Positions 1 to 12,500 are shown, numbered from the stretch's first letter. The stretch: 64,000 nucleotides of DNA from Pachypanchax playfairii (GCA_006937955.1 SSNP01000001.1:10760679-10824678), one strand, 5' to 3'. Notes: generated from the sequence alone by a model not told the origin. Made by a program: numbers and translations.

Positions 1-746
1 TCCTCTCCCAAGAGCCATGGGGGAATAATGTTAAGTTCAAAGCTCCGTAGCAGCTCCTTGTGTAAATCCTTGTCTCCTTGATGTTGTTTTTATTTGAGAG
101 CTGATTACCCTCTGACAGACTAGAATCTCTGTGGAAGGGCACAAGGTCTGCTGGTTTTGATGGTCAGCCAAAGTATTTGTTTACAGACATGGTGTTTCTT
201 TTTAGGGCTTGGCTGTGTGCAACCCGTGTGTGGCAAAACAAAAATAACACTTTAACTGTGTGTGCTCATCTGGAGGTACCAATCAATATGCCTTCTGCTC
301 TGCACAACACTTTCTTGTGACTCAAGCCAGGCTCTCCAGACACATGTACGTTCGTTGCATCTACAATCTTTAAAGCTCGGCATTAACACCGAAGAACATC
401 CCGGGATCCGACTCCCACGCATTAACAGATGTAACGCCACAAAGACACCGAGCCAAACACGGACACTGCTACAGTCGGCCTGTGTTAACAAAGTACTTCC
501 CACTCACAGGGCAATTTGTTTGATTCCTTTTGCTATTTGATTTGATGTATTAGACTCTAAAGAGCACCAGCCTGCAAATATACCCTCTTCAATCCATAAA
601 AGTTACTTGTTTCAACCAAGAATACCAGTTAGTCTGTTTTCCACAGCACAAGCTGCACAGACTTTTATTTGCATCTGGTCTTTTCGACACAAGGAAGACT
701 GTGCAAAACTTTACGCCGTGTTTGTTTCCCTACACACACTTTCCAG
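1..746. other. Intronic or upstream sequence, nothing recognised
   Basis: No repeat family or RNA gene is recognised here. The frame of the exon candidate at 747 stays open upstream to about 607, so the acceptor at 745-746 is preferred but not proven. If the split gene described below is real, this is an intron or an alternative 5' extension of its exon. Confidence 0.4.
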
Positions 747-906
747 ATTTCACAACGACGGTCACATGTTGGACGTCTATCAGCGACTTACAGCCAAGGA
801 GGGAACGTACTTCCTGCCACAAGACTTGGAGCTATCCAATCAGGAGCTGAGCTACATCGTCAAGAAGGCCGAGCAGTGGAGAGGCTTCAACGGGGAGAGG
901 CGTAAG
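747..906 (+). CDS. Coding exon candidate 1 of an unidentified split gene
   Basis: The segment follows a pyrimidine-rich acceptor (...CTTTCCAG) and ends at a strong donor (AAG/GTAAGA). After one leading base it reads 53 codons without a stop. The peptide runs from FHNDGHMLDVYQRL through EGTYFLPQDLELSNQEL to QWRGFNGERRK. It is hydrophilic, balanced in composition and unlike a low-complexity chance frame. The exon ends in phase 0, which fits the phase-0 start of the next candidate at 24575. I do not recognise the protein family. No signal peptide or membrane segment is visible in this piece. The true 5' border could lie further upstream because the frame remains open there. Splice borders and open frame are seen directly; that this is expressed coding sequence is inferred. 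Confidence 0.55.
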
Positions 907-1677
907 GTAAGATCTATAAGGTCTATATGGATGAGTTTGCTTAGAGTTGAAAACTAGAGATGCAGTAACAACAGTGTGATATTCATTGGTCACTTTGCAG
1001 GAGATATTCCATCTGGGAGGATGCACAGCATGAGCTCCTCTTGTATCATTCTGTTTTCTTTAGTTACATGTTAGAAAGCTGAGAATTCATCTCCGAGGTC
1101 TTTAGCTTCATTCTAATTAGTACAAGATAATTACCTAAACAGAGAGTCGACTTGCAGGCAACCTTATTAGCCTGTGAAAACCCGATTCTGAAGGTGTTTC
1201 AATGAAGAGACGCCGTTCAATCAACACAGAAAGAGCATTTTGATTGGTCAACATTCTTTCCATGTGGACAATGGACTTAAAGTCAGATGATGCAGTTTTG
1301 CAAAACACTTGTTTCCATTAATATATTGTTTCCCAAAAAAGGGCTGTCTCCTGATTGATAGTGTAGGGTAGGTTAACGGTGATGTCACAGAAAGGGACAG
1401 TGCAAAAACTTGTATTTTATACACATCAGAAATGTAGCATGGAAAGAATGTTAAGAGTTATTTATTGTTTTCTGTGATTGACTTACATTGCTTGTGTTCT
1501 CTTTACATACACTTCACTTTAATACAATTTAAAGTAAAAAGAACTGATGCTGATTTTTTCTTTTTAGTGACAAATGAACTGACTGCAAGACAAAACTGTC
1601 ATTTTATCATGTATGATTGTTTAAACAGGCTTAGATAAGCTAACAGGCACTCAAATAAATAACAGTACTCCCCTTAA

Positions 1678-1715
1678 ATTCTGTCTGTCCATCCGTCTGT
1701 CTGTCCGTCCGTCCA
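1678..1715. repeat. (CTGT)n/(CCGT)n microsatellite
   Basis: Imperfect tandem tetranucleotides alternating between CTGT and CCGT units. A similar degenerate tract occurs near 20003-20035. Confidence 0.8.
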
Positions 1716-1831
1716 TTTTCTGAAGTTACTCATTCACTATTTAAAGAAATAGTTTAGATCTTTTGAAGTGGTGATCTTTAGTTAGGTTATGAACAAGTTA
1801 CTTTCATTAAAAATCAGAACAGCAAGCAATA

Positions 1832-1860
1832 GTTAATTAGCTAGTTAGTTAGTTAGTTAG
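1832..1860. repeat. (TTAG)n microsatellite
   Basis: Short run of tandem TTAG units, interrupted once near its left end. Confidence 0.75.
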
Positions 1861-2159
1861 TGGGGTCCATAAATATGCATATTTGGGAGGTTATTACTGG
1901 AAATCTGCACATTCCAGTTTATATGCTAAATATGCTATGGGCACAAATTTAATATTAGTAAAATAACACATAGAAATTGGATGTCAGATACACTTTAAAC
2001 AGGCAACAATGTGTAGAATAACTGATCTCATGAAGAATAACTGCTGACTAAAATAAAAACTAGACCAACTCTCTTTACCTTTTTTAGTTTTCCTTCCTGT
2101 TTGCAGGTGCGGCCCCCCCTCCCTATCTACAGGAAGCTGTGCTACTAGGGTGTATTTTT

Positions 2160-2320
2160 TATAGGAGGCTTTAGACTAGTGGAGTGGGAAATCGTCCCCC
2201 CTTTCAGAAGACCAGGGTTTGAGCCCCAATGTCGGCAGGCTACATGTTGATGTATCCCTGGGCATGATACTGAACCCCGCAACTGTCCCCTGGGCGCCGT
2301 ACAAAATGGCTACCTTTTGT
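2160..2320 (+). repeat. SINE-like fragment with tRNA-type box B
   Basis: A box-B-like core (GGGTTTGAGCCCCAA) around 2216-2230 is followed by a CCCTGGGCATGATACTGAACCCC stretch. This resembles the body of teleost tRNA-derived SINEs (CCTGGGCAAGACACT type). The box A region is degenerate and no flanking duplication is evident. It is an old or truncated copy; family assignment is from memory. Confidence 0.5.
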
Positions 2321-2486
2321 TCCTCAGAAATAAAGATGGGTTAAATTAAGAGCCCAAATTTTAACGAGGGCTCAATAAAGTTTAAATAACTTTTTTTTGA
2401 GCCAGAGTCTGCGCAATCGAAACAGGGTATAAAGTCTGTTCACTCACCTGCACACAATTACAGTGTTTTTAAGTATTTAATAACTA

Positions 2487-2740
2487 GGGGCCATAGTAGC
2501 TCATAGGTCGTCTGGTAAGCGGAGGGTCATTGGTTTGAATCCATACTGGGTTATGTCCTTGGGCAAGACACTTCACCCACCCTGCCTGCTTGGTGGTGGT
2601 CACAGAGTCCAGGGGCGCTTGGCAGCCTCGTCTCTGTGTGTGTCCCAGGGCAGCTCTACAATATGTGTTGAGTTTATCACCAGCATGTGTGTTAATGGGT
2701 GAATAACAAATTGTGTGGAGGTCTTACTGGTAAAGGAAGT
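2487..2740 (+). repeat. tRNA-derived SINE
   Basis: The head carries tRNA promoter-like boxes: TAGCTCATAGGTCGTCTGG as box A and GGTTTGAATCC as box B. These are followed by the teleost SINE body word CTTGGGCAAGACACTTCACC and a GGTGGTGGTC segment. A related copy lacking the head lies at 59805-60040 and shares the CACTTCACCCAC, TGGTGGTGGTC and GTGAATGG segments. The 3' tail here is diverged, so the right border is approximate. Confidence 0.7.
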
Positions 2741-4092
2741 TCAACCTGCATAGGCTCCTCAGTGGGTTCAACAGCACTATGCTACTCAACCAATTAGAGA
2801 AGAGCAACATAAATATTTAAACATGCAGCTGAAAGATAAGAACAATGTGAATTCATATAAATATTATATAGAAATTATTATTATTTTTCTAATTTATTAG
2901 GAGGGCGGGACACCTAAAACATATAATGTGCAGAACATTCCCACTGAAAATTACTTCAAAATAATGTATATTAGTTATACATCTACTCAGATTACTTATA
3001 AAGAGAAAGGAAGAAAAAATTGAGTCATAAATGTAAAATAAATGTAGGAATCTGCAAATAACACATTATTTAGTGTATAATACTCTTAAAATGATGCAGT
3101 AATTCACTAATAAACTAAGTGAATCATCTCCTCTAACAAACAGTCTGCAACTAAAATGCCTCATTTAGTAGCTTGTGCTTCGCTTCTTTATCATCCTTGT
3201 GTTGTCGATTATCTCCCTCCAAAGCAACAGTTATGACATTCTTCATATTGGACCTGATTTGATGTTATTGAACTGATAAATTGGTAACACATTCTGGGGC
3301 ATGATGAAAATTTAGGATTATTGCATTTTAACATTTGTACATTTTTCAGCTAGATCATTTTTCATCAAAATAAGTTAGGCCTTTGCCATAATTTCATAAT
3401 TATTCTAACAATTTCTTCTATGAATAGGGTCACTTTCCTAACTCAGCAAAGACATATCCTTATTAGACTAATTTGCCTACATGCAAATTTTTGTCATTTT
3501 TCCCTCATTAACTATTTATCATAGATAGAGAAAAAAAAATGTATTCACGAAGGCGAGCAGAAACTAATATTTTGCAACTCTAATGATTTTTTGCATCCCT
3601 AATTAGATAGAATAAGGTTGATATGATTAGGTCAGGATGTAGTGTTTTTCATTAAAAATACATTTCAGAAACTGTATTCCAAATGTGCCCTTGCAATTAA
3701 ATAATGAATCTGACGCATTGCTTATTATGGAGCCAATTAATATCTGAGGCAAGGGCGTAATTTTAATAACAGTGTGCAACGAGTCCTTCATTAGCCGGCT
3801 GAGAGAAAAGGAGAGCTGAGGAGAAGAAAAAAAAAATGTATTCACAGGAATGGCTGCAGTCAACTGCAAATCTTTTTTTCCAAAACAGCTATCAAACAAT
3901 GCATTTCTCAAGGGACGCAATATGCAATTTTACACAATGATAAAAAACAGTGCTGCTAGTTTGCTTTGACTAAAATGATTTCAGCTGGTGAATAAACTCT
4001 TAAGCTGATTACTTTTATATTTAGATTCTCTGTGACAAAATGGGTAGGAACACAATTTTAACTGTTTGTTAATCTACTAGTTTATGTTTGAT
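2741..4092. other. AT-rich sequence between SINE and C1
   Basis: No gene is seen. A conserved-looking block at 3610-3800 is listed separately; the rest shows nothing recognisable. Confidence 0.35.
3610..3800. promoter_or_regulatory. Candidate conserved non-coding element
   Basis: The block is complex and repeat-free, with no match elsewhere in the window. It carries several homeodomain-type words (GCAATTAAATAATG, GCCAATTAATAT, TTCATTAG). It has no sustained open frame on the plus strand. A regulatory role is inferred from texture alone; a cross-species alignment would decide. Confidence 0.25.
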
Positions 4093-4096
4093 TTAA

Positions 4097-5193
4097 AGGT
4101 CCTGCATCATGCAAAATCAACTTTTTGGAGATTTTAACTATGTTGTCATAAAATTTCCTTATCAAACCCCCCAGAGTGGTTTTTGGCTTAAAGAGGCCCT
4201 TCCATTAAAAATGTTTTTTCTGAGGTTTCTGTTGAATATTTTAGCTCCACAGGTGTTCTTACCTTCATAGTGGGTGTGAAAACAGGTCAACAACTTCTCT
4301 TTCAGTTTTAATCTCTCAAACTACGCAGGTGGTGATAACACCCGAGTTCTCCCGAGTCTGAACGGCCTGTATTTGTTTGTCACAACTCCTTTGTTCATTA
4401 GTATTCATCAGCTCCCGCAGTTGAAACCACGCCTAGCATGCTGCTGGCTAAAAGCTGTAGCATAAGATGTAACAAACCGGAAGACATGATGTCTGACGTT
4501 GCCATGCGCAGCAGGGCAGGAAACAGTATACCTTGCTCTGATAGGCTAGTTTGTTAGCCAATCTGAGTCCAGCAAATTTGAATAATGAATATTAATGAGT
4601 TGCTGCCCGAAGCCTGACGGAACCAGCTAAAATTTGACGCAGAGAGATTGAAAGGTCTGTTAATCAGTGTTTCCTAATGTTTTTTTAGATATAAAATGTT
4701 TCATATTAAAGGTTAATACTTAAGAAATAACCACAAAGTCATGAAATTTGTGTGAAATGGCCTCTTTAATACATGCATTGCTCAGTAATCCACCTTCATC
4801 CTGTGATCTGAGCAGCTGCTCCACTCTCTCCTGGAAAATGTCTGATCATAACATAGTGATGTAACAATGTTATACCAGGACCTTCCCGGTGTGTCCATGC
4901 TGCCCCTGTAGATTAAACACACACTCTGAGCTGCGAGAGTCTGAAGCAAGACACTAAGTACCATCGTTTGTAGTATTTTACGTTATAAAAATGTCTCAGT
5001 GAAAATGAGCATTTGGCTGTGAGAGTAACAGGAATTTATTCACCATTTTATTCAGGCACTTTGAGGGGCAGCACTTACAAGGGGGGCTATGGGAAACATG
5101 GGTTTTTAGGTAAACTGAGCATTTTACTTCCTTTTCTGAGAATAACTAGTAAGAAGTAAGATTTTATTAGCCAAGATACAGGATACAGGACCT
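4097..5193. mobile_element. TTAA-flanked MITE, family C copy 1, interrupted by A1
   Basis: Ends are AGGTCCTGCATC on the left and GATACAGGACCT on the right, inverted relative to each other. TTAA lies at 4093-4096 and 5194-5197. Removing the nested A1 element with one TTAA leaves about 519 bp. There is no transposase frame, so it is non-autonomous. TTAA duplication with ends starting AG fits the Kolobok/T2 type rather than canonical piggyBac, whose ends start CC. A partial relative of the left arm lies at 25783-26021 and lacks the A insertion. Confidence 0.75.
4192..4765 (+). mobile_element. TTAA-flanked MITE, family A copy 1 (nested in C1)
   Basis: Ends are AGAGGCCCTTCCAT and the inverse ATGAAATGGCCTCT; TTAA is present on both sides (4188-4191 and 4766-4769). 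The 574-bp body is shared with copies at 8950, 13312, 28587, 32927, 37044 and 49550, and none encodes a protein. The sibling at about 25.9 kb has GGCTTAATGCATGC where this element interrupts C1, so the empty site shows a single TTAA. Confidence 0.88.
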
Positions 5194-5974
5194 TTAAAGC
5201 ATCTCAGTGGTCTTTAAGTTATGATTATGGCATTTTTTACCCAAAATGACAAAACCTGTGCTGTTTTCGAGGTAGTCGTTTCTACACAGCGGCAGTATAA
5301 TCATTAGCAGTTTGCCTCTGTGCTGAGACAGGTGAACATTGCAAGGTAATCAAGAGAGAGCAGGTGAAAGGGAGGCAGCATGACAGGATGTGGTGAGTAA
5401 ATAAATGGCATGATCGGAACTGATTCATGACACTCAGATTCAGATCTAATAAACCTGCATGAGGATAACTTGAGAAAAAAATTAAGACATACTTAAGATA
5501 CTTTGTGAATAAATGAGAAATTTGCACAATTAACTGTTTGAAGTACCACTTCAGTGTAAGTACAGTTTAAAAATTGTGTAATTTTTCACAATTTTATCTC
5601 CTACTTAAAATCATCCATCTCAGCCAAGGGAGTCACACACATCTGCAGTTAGTTTAAATCTAAACAAAGAAAAAAACAAATGCATGTTTTATGTGAATAA
5701 AAAGAATCAGGGATAGCATCAAACTTCTTGTTATACATAAACATCTGTAATTTTTATTGATTTGGTTATTTAAACCCTTCTTGATTAAGAATGTGTGAAT
5801 TAATTACACAGTGAGTTTCAGTTCACTTTTATCACGTTTGAAGACAAATCTAATAATAAAAAGTTTAGATCAGTTATAAATCTGGAGTTTTGCCAACTAC
5901 ATTTTCACAAACAATAAAAAAAATCCCCATTTTCCCAGTGTTTTTACTACACTGGCTCTTTGCTAGTGAGTGTT

Positions 5975-6130
5975 TCAGTTCAGTAATGAGCCCCATTAAT
6001 TATGTAAAGGCAGTGATGCAGATGGACCTAATTAATTGTCTCCCGTCACCCACTTGATTACTCTACCTGGAAGGGAGGTGTTAATTTCTGCAATACTTAA
6101 GCAGGTATGCAAACTGTTTTGACGGAGCCT
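5975..6130. promoter_or_regulatory. Candidate conserved non-coding element
   Basis: Complex sequence with paired homeodomain-like words (CCATTAATTATG, CCTAATTAATTG) and no repeat similarity inside the window. Function is inferred only; it may equally be ordinary intron. Confidence 0.25.
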
Positions 6131-6978
6131 CAGAGATGACAGTGACAGAGTAGAGCGCAAACTTCCATGCTGCAAATCTCTTCTACTTGTTAAATGAACA
6201 ACAGCAGAGTTTCCCGATTATGTTATAATTGTGGGAGGGATTCAAAGAAGTGAAAAATAAGTGGGAGAGAGAGGAGGGAAGGGGTGGGGGTGGGGTGTAT
6301 GGTAGCCCTGGAGATGTTTTCTCAACCTGATTGCATCAACATTTTGAGCACTTTTGTGCCGTTTGTCACTGTATGTCGAGGTAATGGGGTACCAGCGGGC
6401 AAGTTTGGGAACACCCAAGGTGATTTGCGACTGCTGCTTGGTTAGCGGGGAGCGAACCTGTTGAGAGTCAAACAACACATGTTGGAGCAGTAATGATGAA
6501 TTTGAGCTTGGAAGGGTGGATGTTAATCATATACGATTGTTCCGTAAGTAAATCTATTGTCAGGTGATGTAATCAGCGACTAATTACCACAAAAAAAAAA
6601 ATCCAACAATATATGTTTTTATTCCAGTTTTTAAAGTATATAAATTATTGAAAACTGATCAACATCTGCACAACGTGAACGCTAGCTAAAAGCATTTTAA
6701 AGCTACTTTACGTAGATTATCAGTCTACAGTAGTACAGTTTACCAAGAAGACGTCACCTGAGAAGGAGAGCTGAACTGAAGGAGTCTCAGATAGGAAGGT
6801 GGACAGAGGGATTAGTAAGCCGTGACAGGATACACAGGAACCGCTGTCATAAAACAAAAGAACCTTTAGCTCCTGAACAGGAACCCATAACAGGAACACC
6901 AGGAGAGGAGAGGAAGAACTGAGCGCTTCAGTGGCACAGTGGAGGTTTTCTAGAGTCAAGGGGCAAAAAGGTCTGTGG

Positions 6979-7032
6979 TCAGTGTGTGTGTGTGGGGGGG
7001 GGTGTGTGTGTGCGCGCACGCGTGTGTGTGTG
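6979..7032. repeat. (GT)n/(GC)n microsatellite
   Basis: GT dinucleotide runs flank a G8 tract and a CGCGCACGCG block, giving alternating purine-pyrimidine sequence of potential Z-DNA type. Confidence 0.85.
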
Positions 7033-7105
7033 TATTCTGCATTGAAATTTGAGTCTGTGAGGGTTTGAATGTATTCAAACCCTTCTGCCTGAATGTCACA
7101 TTTAA

Positions 7106-7714
7106 AGCTGATATACCCGATTTCAGATAGCCTAGCTTAGACTGTCAACAAAGTCACAGAACTCTCAGCCCCTCCCGTCAGGTAGAATTCCTAAGCCACG
7201 CCCCCCCAGGTTTGGAAACATGCGTAGCCCCAGAAGACGACCGAGTGCAAGACACTGGTCTGCAGTTCATTTAAGTACCGTAACATGGCGGAATCACCGG
7301 TAAGTGAAAACAATATAACAACAAACAACTGACATTAATTGTTACTTTGTCCTGAACCTGACGCGGAACCAGCCGGCGGCTGTTTCTCCTGCTGTGACAT
7401 GGTAGAGCGGCGAACACTCCCAGCAGTGGTGTGCTGCGGTAATACTGTATGTCTCAGTTTTTTAGGAGCACAGAAGCCAAGTAAATGCGGAGGTCTGTAT
7501 GGCTGGAGAAACTGTCCAATCATTCCTTCCAGGCCGAACCATTTGATTAGTTAATGTTTTTAGACAAATACGGAAGAACCACTTAATAATTTTTTTTTGT
7601 CTTTTTTTTAATCTTCACAACATATTTTTCTCCATGCTGTGTTAAAACATTTTTAATGGGCATGAAAAAAAAATAGTTTAAGATAATTTGTTATGCAAAT
7701 TAAGTATAGCAGCT
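7106..7714. mobile_element. TTAA-flanked MITE, family G
   Basis: TTAA occurs at 7102-7105 and 7715-7718. The ends are inverted: AGCTGATATACCCGATTT against AGCTGCTATACTTAATTT, 14 of 18 matching. The body of about 609 bp has no transposase. It contains a promoter-like GC-richer part with AACATGGCGGAATCACCG followed at once by a donor-like GTAAGTG at 7302-7308. No second copy is seen in this window, so family status rests on the ends alone. Confidence 0.6.
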
Positions 7715-7718
7715 TTAA

Positions 7719-8945
7719 GTTCCCTCTTTAATTACAGTGAAGTGTTTGTTGTATATATGCATACAACAACTTCACTCATATATATCATTTTTCTTTTTGT
7801 GGTGTGTTTTTTTTTTTTACTTTTTTTTTGCAGTGGACACTGCTGACGGCCCCGATGGCCCTAGGCGATTGCAGGCAGGCAGAGACAGGAGCGACACAGC
7901 AGCCACACTCAGAGCATTAGGGAGCTCAATATGAGATATGACTGGAAAGACTACATGCCTGTGTTCCTGAAAAGGTCACGGACTTTGCGAGGCAGTAATG
8001 TGTGAAAATGGTGCACAGTGGTTAAAAAAGATGAGAGAGGGGAAAAAAGAATTGATAAAGATCAAACCCATTCACCTCCATTTCTGTTCACACTAATGAT
8101 TCTGTGGACACATTCTGAATCCATACCGTATTATGGACATAAAGTCTGCCTTTACATGAAAACAGACTTAGTATCTGGTAGAGATAGAGTTATTTTCTCT
8201 GCTATGACTGCTGTTGGTGTTGAAGAAACTGAAAATAAAAAGGGGTTTAGGTAAATGGAACCCTGTTTGGCCTCATTGAGTTCTCTTTTAGCTAAGCTAA
8301 CTAACACAAAGTGTCATTTACCCACAGATAGTTAAGGTTTGCTGTTAATCTGCTCTTGGTTGGGTTGAGTTTTAGCTTTTGGCTGGTTCCCTTTTGATCA
8401 AACTGTCAAACAATTTATCTGAATGCCTCAAAGAAATGAGCTAATGATGCTATTTCTGTTAGTTTGTTTATTCTATTGCTTTTTGTTGCTGTTTTGAGAA
8501 GTGAAGATTTTATGGAGTAATTATATTTTTCTGGGATAGGCAGTGTTTCAAACAATCATAAATACTTTTTTAAATGAACAGGACCTGTTCAACACAATTG
8601 AAGTTAATACATTTCCTGGCAATTTGAGTGACTACTACTATATATCAAGTACTTTTACACATCATGACTTTTGCATGAGACGGTTATTTATGTGGGCGCT
8701 AATTCATGTTCAGAGGCTTGAGAAAATATTCATCTGTTTGTTTTGGTCTAACACCAAAACAGCTAAAGCCAAAACTGACCATGAAAGCGGAGGCAACATT
8801 TGTGAGAGGGTTTGGTTACTGTACGCGCCAGACTAAAGATATAAAGAACTTTTGGTTTGAAAAACTCAAAAACTGGTGGATTCATGTTGCCAAACCATGA
8901 GTAGTAGTTACCTGGAGTTCACCATGGCAATTTCTCTCTGATTTT
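7719..8945. other. Non-coding sequence, one weak exon-like patch
   Basis: A pyrimidine tract ending GCAG near 7833 is followed by about 100 bases of complex sequence, but there is no coherent exon. No repeats are recognised in the remainder. Confidence 0.35.
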
Positions 8946-8949
8946 TTAA

Positions 8950-9508
8950 AGAGGCCATTCCATTAAAAACAGTTTTTCTGAGGTTTCTCTTGAATATTTT
9001 AGCTCCACAGGTGTTTTTACCTTCATAGTGGGTGTGAAAACAGGTCAACAACTTCTCTTTCAGTTTTTATCTCAAACTACGCAGGTGGCAATAACACCGA
9101 GTTCTCCCGAGTCAGAACGGCCTGTAACTGTTTCGTCACAACTCCTTTGTTCGTTAGTATTCGGCAGCTCCCACAATTGAAACCACGCCTAGCATGCTGC
9201 TGGCTAAAAGCTGTAGCATAAGAAGTAGCAAACAGGAAGACACGACGTCCGACATTGCCATGCACAGCAGGGCAGGAAACAGTATACCTTGCTCTCATAG
9301 GCTAGTTTGTTAGCCAATCAGAGTCCAGTAAATTCGAACAATGAATATGAACGAGCTGCTGATGAAGAAGCCTGACGGAAGGAGCCGGAACCACCCAAAT
9401 TTTAACGCAGACAGATTGAAACGTTTTTTAGATATAAAATGTTTCATATTACTGGTTAATACTTAAGAAATAACCACAAAGTCCTGAAATTTGTATGAAA
9501 TGGCCTCT
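8950..9508 (+). mobile_element. TTAA-flanked MITE, family A copy 2
   Basis: Full-length 559-bp copy with both family-A ends and TTAA at 8946-8949 and 9509-9512. It is collinear with A1 apart from small indels. Non-coding. Confidence 0.88.
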
Positions 9509-9512
9509 TTAA

Positions 9513-12500
9513 ATTTAAAATTTGTAGTTTACTGCAGGTAAGATGTTGACCATTTATAAGAACTCCACATGACCCCACATCCCACAAAATATACACTGCA
9601 CATATAAAATGTATTTAAATTGTTTAAAGTGATGTATGCTCTTTTTTTACACCTGCATTTCTCAGTAGGCTCATAGTTCCAGCTTCGTTATAGACTTGTG
9701 GTGTGAATGGTTCAATTAACTGAAGCTCAAGTGTTTGATTTGTTCCTGACAGTTATTCGAGGAAGAGGATATCACTAGCTGCCAATATCACTAGTCTGTA
9801 CAGACTTCTCTGACTGAGGAAGGGGGCGGAGAGAATAAACAAAGACAGTTAGTTTAAAAAAGGAAGTGCCTTTGTTTGACTGCCTGTAATATATTCAACC
9901 TCTATGTCACACAAAAGGATCCAGTTAAGGTGCTCGGACATTGTTTAGAAACACTGAGTTTGACTATTTGAAATACTTATAGGTCTATTAGTAAAAAAGA
10001 AAAGCTTTTTTTCCTTTAATTTATTCATAATAAGAGGCTTCGCCCATCAGCTGTCAAAACATTCGCAGCTGGAGGAGGTAAACCGACACCAGGTTTAGAC
10101 CACATTTCCGATTTCTCTCCTCCTTTTTCCTCCCAGCATGCCAAGTCTGGAGGAGTCCTTGCTTGTTCTCCTGCCATCGGATAATGAAACACAGAAAGTA
10201 ACAAAAAGAACTGCTGAAGTGTGAGAAAAGAATTCAATATAGACCATTTAAAATAAGGACAATGGTCCTTACACTGATTCCAGAGTTTAACACCTGTTTC
10301 AGATTTACCATCAGTGTAAAAAAATTCAACCACAAAAGGTTATAAAGTATGGATGTTGTGCTTTTATACACATAGTCCATGTGCATGTATGTGACAGACT
10401 TCAGAAATGCTTGAATTTTCACTATATTACTTGGTTTCAACTATGTCAATATGTCATTTTGGGAGATTTTAAGAAGAAAAAAAAATCTTTATTTACAAAA
10501 ATTATTATCTTTCCTGAAATATTTTGTTTTTAGTCATTGCCATGCTCAAGCATAATCCGACATAATTGATTTCACATATTTCACATAAAGATGTTTAATC
10601 ATTATTTGGTCAACTATGTTACGAGAAAACCTGTAAACCTTGTAGAGTAACATAGTTGACAGTTTTGATGTTTTCAAGTTTAAATCTAAGTGGCTGCCTA
10701 TCACCAGACATCACATGACATATTACAGAGAGATTCTTCTAAATATTATATGTACAACTGAGTAAAATTTTAAGTTATTTAACAAGTAATTGTAGTAACA
10801 TTGTTGACGTATGATAAGTACACACTTGCCCTAAGCACTACTTTAGGTAAAATAACAAACAGTGGAGAGAGAACGTACCTTGGAGTCTTGCCAGTTTTCT
10901 CTTCAGGAGGAAATGACATCATCACATGAAGCAGGTCATGTGATTTGGAATCAACCGTCTTCCTTGAGGGTTGTATTTGCAGTGTAATTTAGATGACAGT
11001 GATTTGTCGAACACATTTTGTTAATTTCAATTTAAAATGTGACACATTGCCCAAAAATACATATATATGTCACGATTACCTCAACTAAATGTAAAAAATA
11101 CAATTAAAACTGTTTGAATAAGTTTTTTAATTATCGTTTAGCTAATGAGATGGTGAATGGAATTCATTTTGGGTGGTTATTTAGATGAAATTTTAGGGAT
11201 ACCTAGTCATTTTTTATAAATAAATTATTATTTCCATAATAAATAACTACGGCATTTGTAAAGATATGATCGTGAAGAACAAAAATTTTATTTTAATAAA
11301 CATATTTATATAATGACCCAACAGTTCAAAATATTTGCGATTGTTCATAAATAATCAGTTATTTTTGTGTGTTTTATTTAATTTATTTCTTTTTTGAAGT
11401 TTGACCTTGGTTACTTCCTTTGGCCTTGAGGGGATGATGAAGTCTCGGTGATAGTGACAGGTGTCGCGTACTAACAGCTACACATGACATCCAGAGGACA
11501 GATAGATATTTTGAGATTTTTTTTTTAAATAATCCATGAGAGCTCAACTCAAAAGCTTTAAAAGGCAAAATGGGTGTGTGTTCAGGCTCATGCACACATG
11601 GAGTATCTGTGTTAGAGAGTGTATGTGTGTGTCTAGAGCCATACACCTTACTCCCAGCCCTCATTCCAGTTATTGGCTTGGATACTTATCACCTCCAGCC
11701 TCCAAGGCTTGATTAGGTTGAAACTACTCCAAAGTCAAATTCTGGATATCAAAGGCAATACTCAACTTTGGCATCTGTCTGCAGCATCTTAATATGAAAC
11801 CTGGTCTGATAAAAACTTGAGAATTGAACATGGCATCTCGAGATATGTCCAGCATGTTGCACCACAACAGGATTAGTCGAAAAAAAGCAAACCGTAAATG
11901 TCGAGTAAGTTTAGTGGGAAATACTAGTGAAGTGACAACTTACCTGTACACATAAACTATTACTACCTTTAACTCATAGGGGCTTAATTGTACAGTTGTA
12001 TTTGTGTGAATCTGGCTTACCGCTGAAGCTTTAAAAAGATATATTTGCATATGAATGGTGTTCATTATAATCCTTGATATAATAATATTTGCCTGTCAGT
12101 CTTTTTTTTACTGTAATAGAATGAAAAGCATTTTAAATGTTGAACTATTGCTCAGTTTGTCAGAGTTAAACTTCAGCATGCCCCAGAACAAACCTGGAAA
12201 AGGGATCTCCTCAGGGCCAATCGTGAGTCAGAAATGGCATGAAGGCAAATGCTGAGCTGCTATCTGAGTTGTTTATTGTAGATTGGGAATAGGCTTTCTG
12301 CAAAAGAGATTAGTAACAGTGAATTATGCATATCTTATTTTCTGGATTATCTCAGGCACTGGGAGATGCTATCTAAATGTATAATCTCTTTAAAGTCGTC
12401 TGGTCCTATTTTGACTGTAAATACAGTTATTTTTTGCTCGTTTATCCTTTCTCAAAGTCCAGTTTGGTTTGTGCTACTTTTGGATGGAGTTTATTACTGT

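Larger units (their letters stand above)
907..2159. other. Intron-like sequence, AT-rich
   Basis: No gene is seen. A CTGT/CCGT tetranucleotide tract lies at 1678-1715 and a TTAG tract at 1832-1860. The remainder is unremarkable AT-rich sequence. Confidence 0.4.
5198..7101. other. Non-coding sequence with microsatellite
   Basis: No gene is seen. It contains the conserved-looking block at 5975-6130 and a GT-rich tract at 6979-7032. Open frames in this stretch lack splice borders or coding texture. Confidence 0.4.

Noticed and set aside
4192..4765. Family A as piggyBac MITEs because of TTAA
   Set aside because: Ends start AG rather than the CC typical of piggyBac; Kolobok/T2-type is the better fit.
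7833..7933. Possible exon after a long T tract ending GCAG
   Set aside because: Two frames stay open briefly with no donor and no family resemblance; noted only with the family G finding.
10137..10200. Short exon-like frame MPSLEESLLVLLPSDNETQK after CCTCCCAG
   Set aside because: Twenty codons with a weak donor; too short to support.
12055..12255. Open frame ending near a GTGAGT donor
   Set aside because: AT-rich upstream part is not coding-like and acceptor choice is arbitrary.
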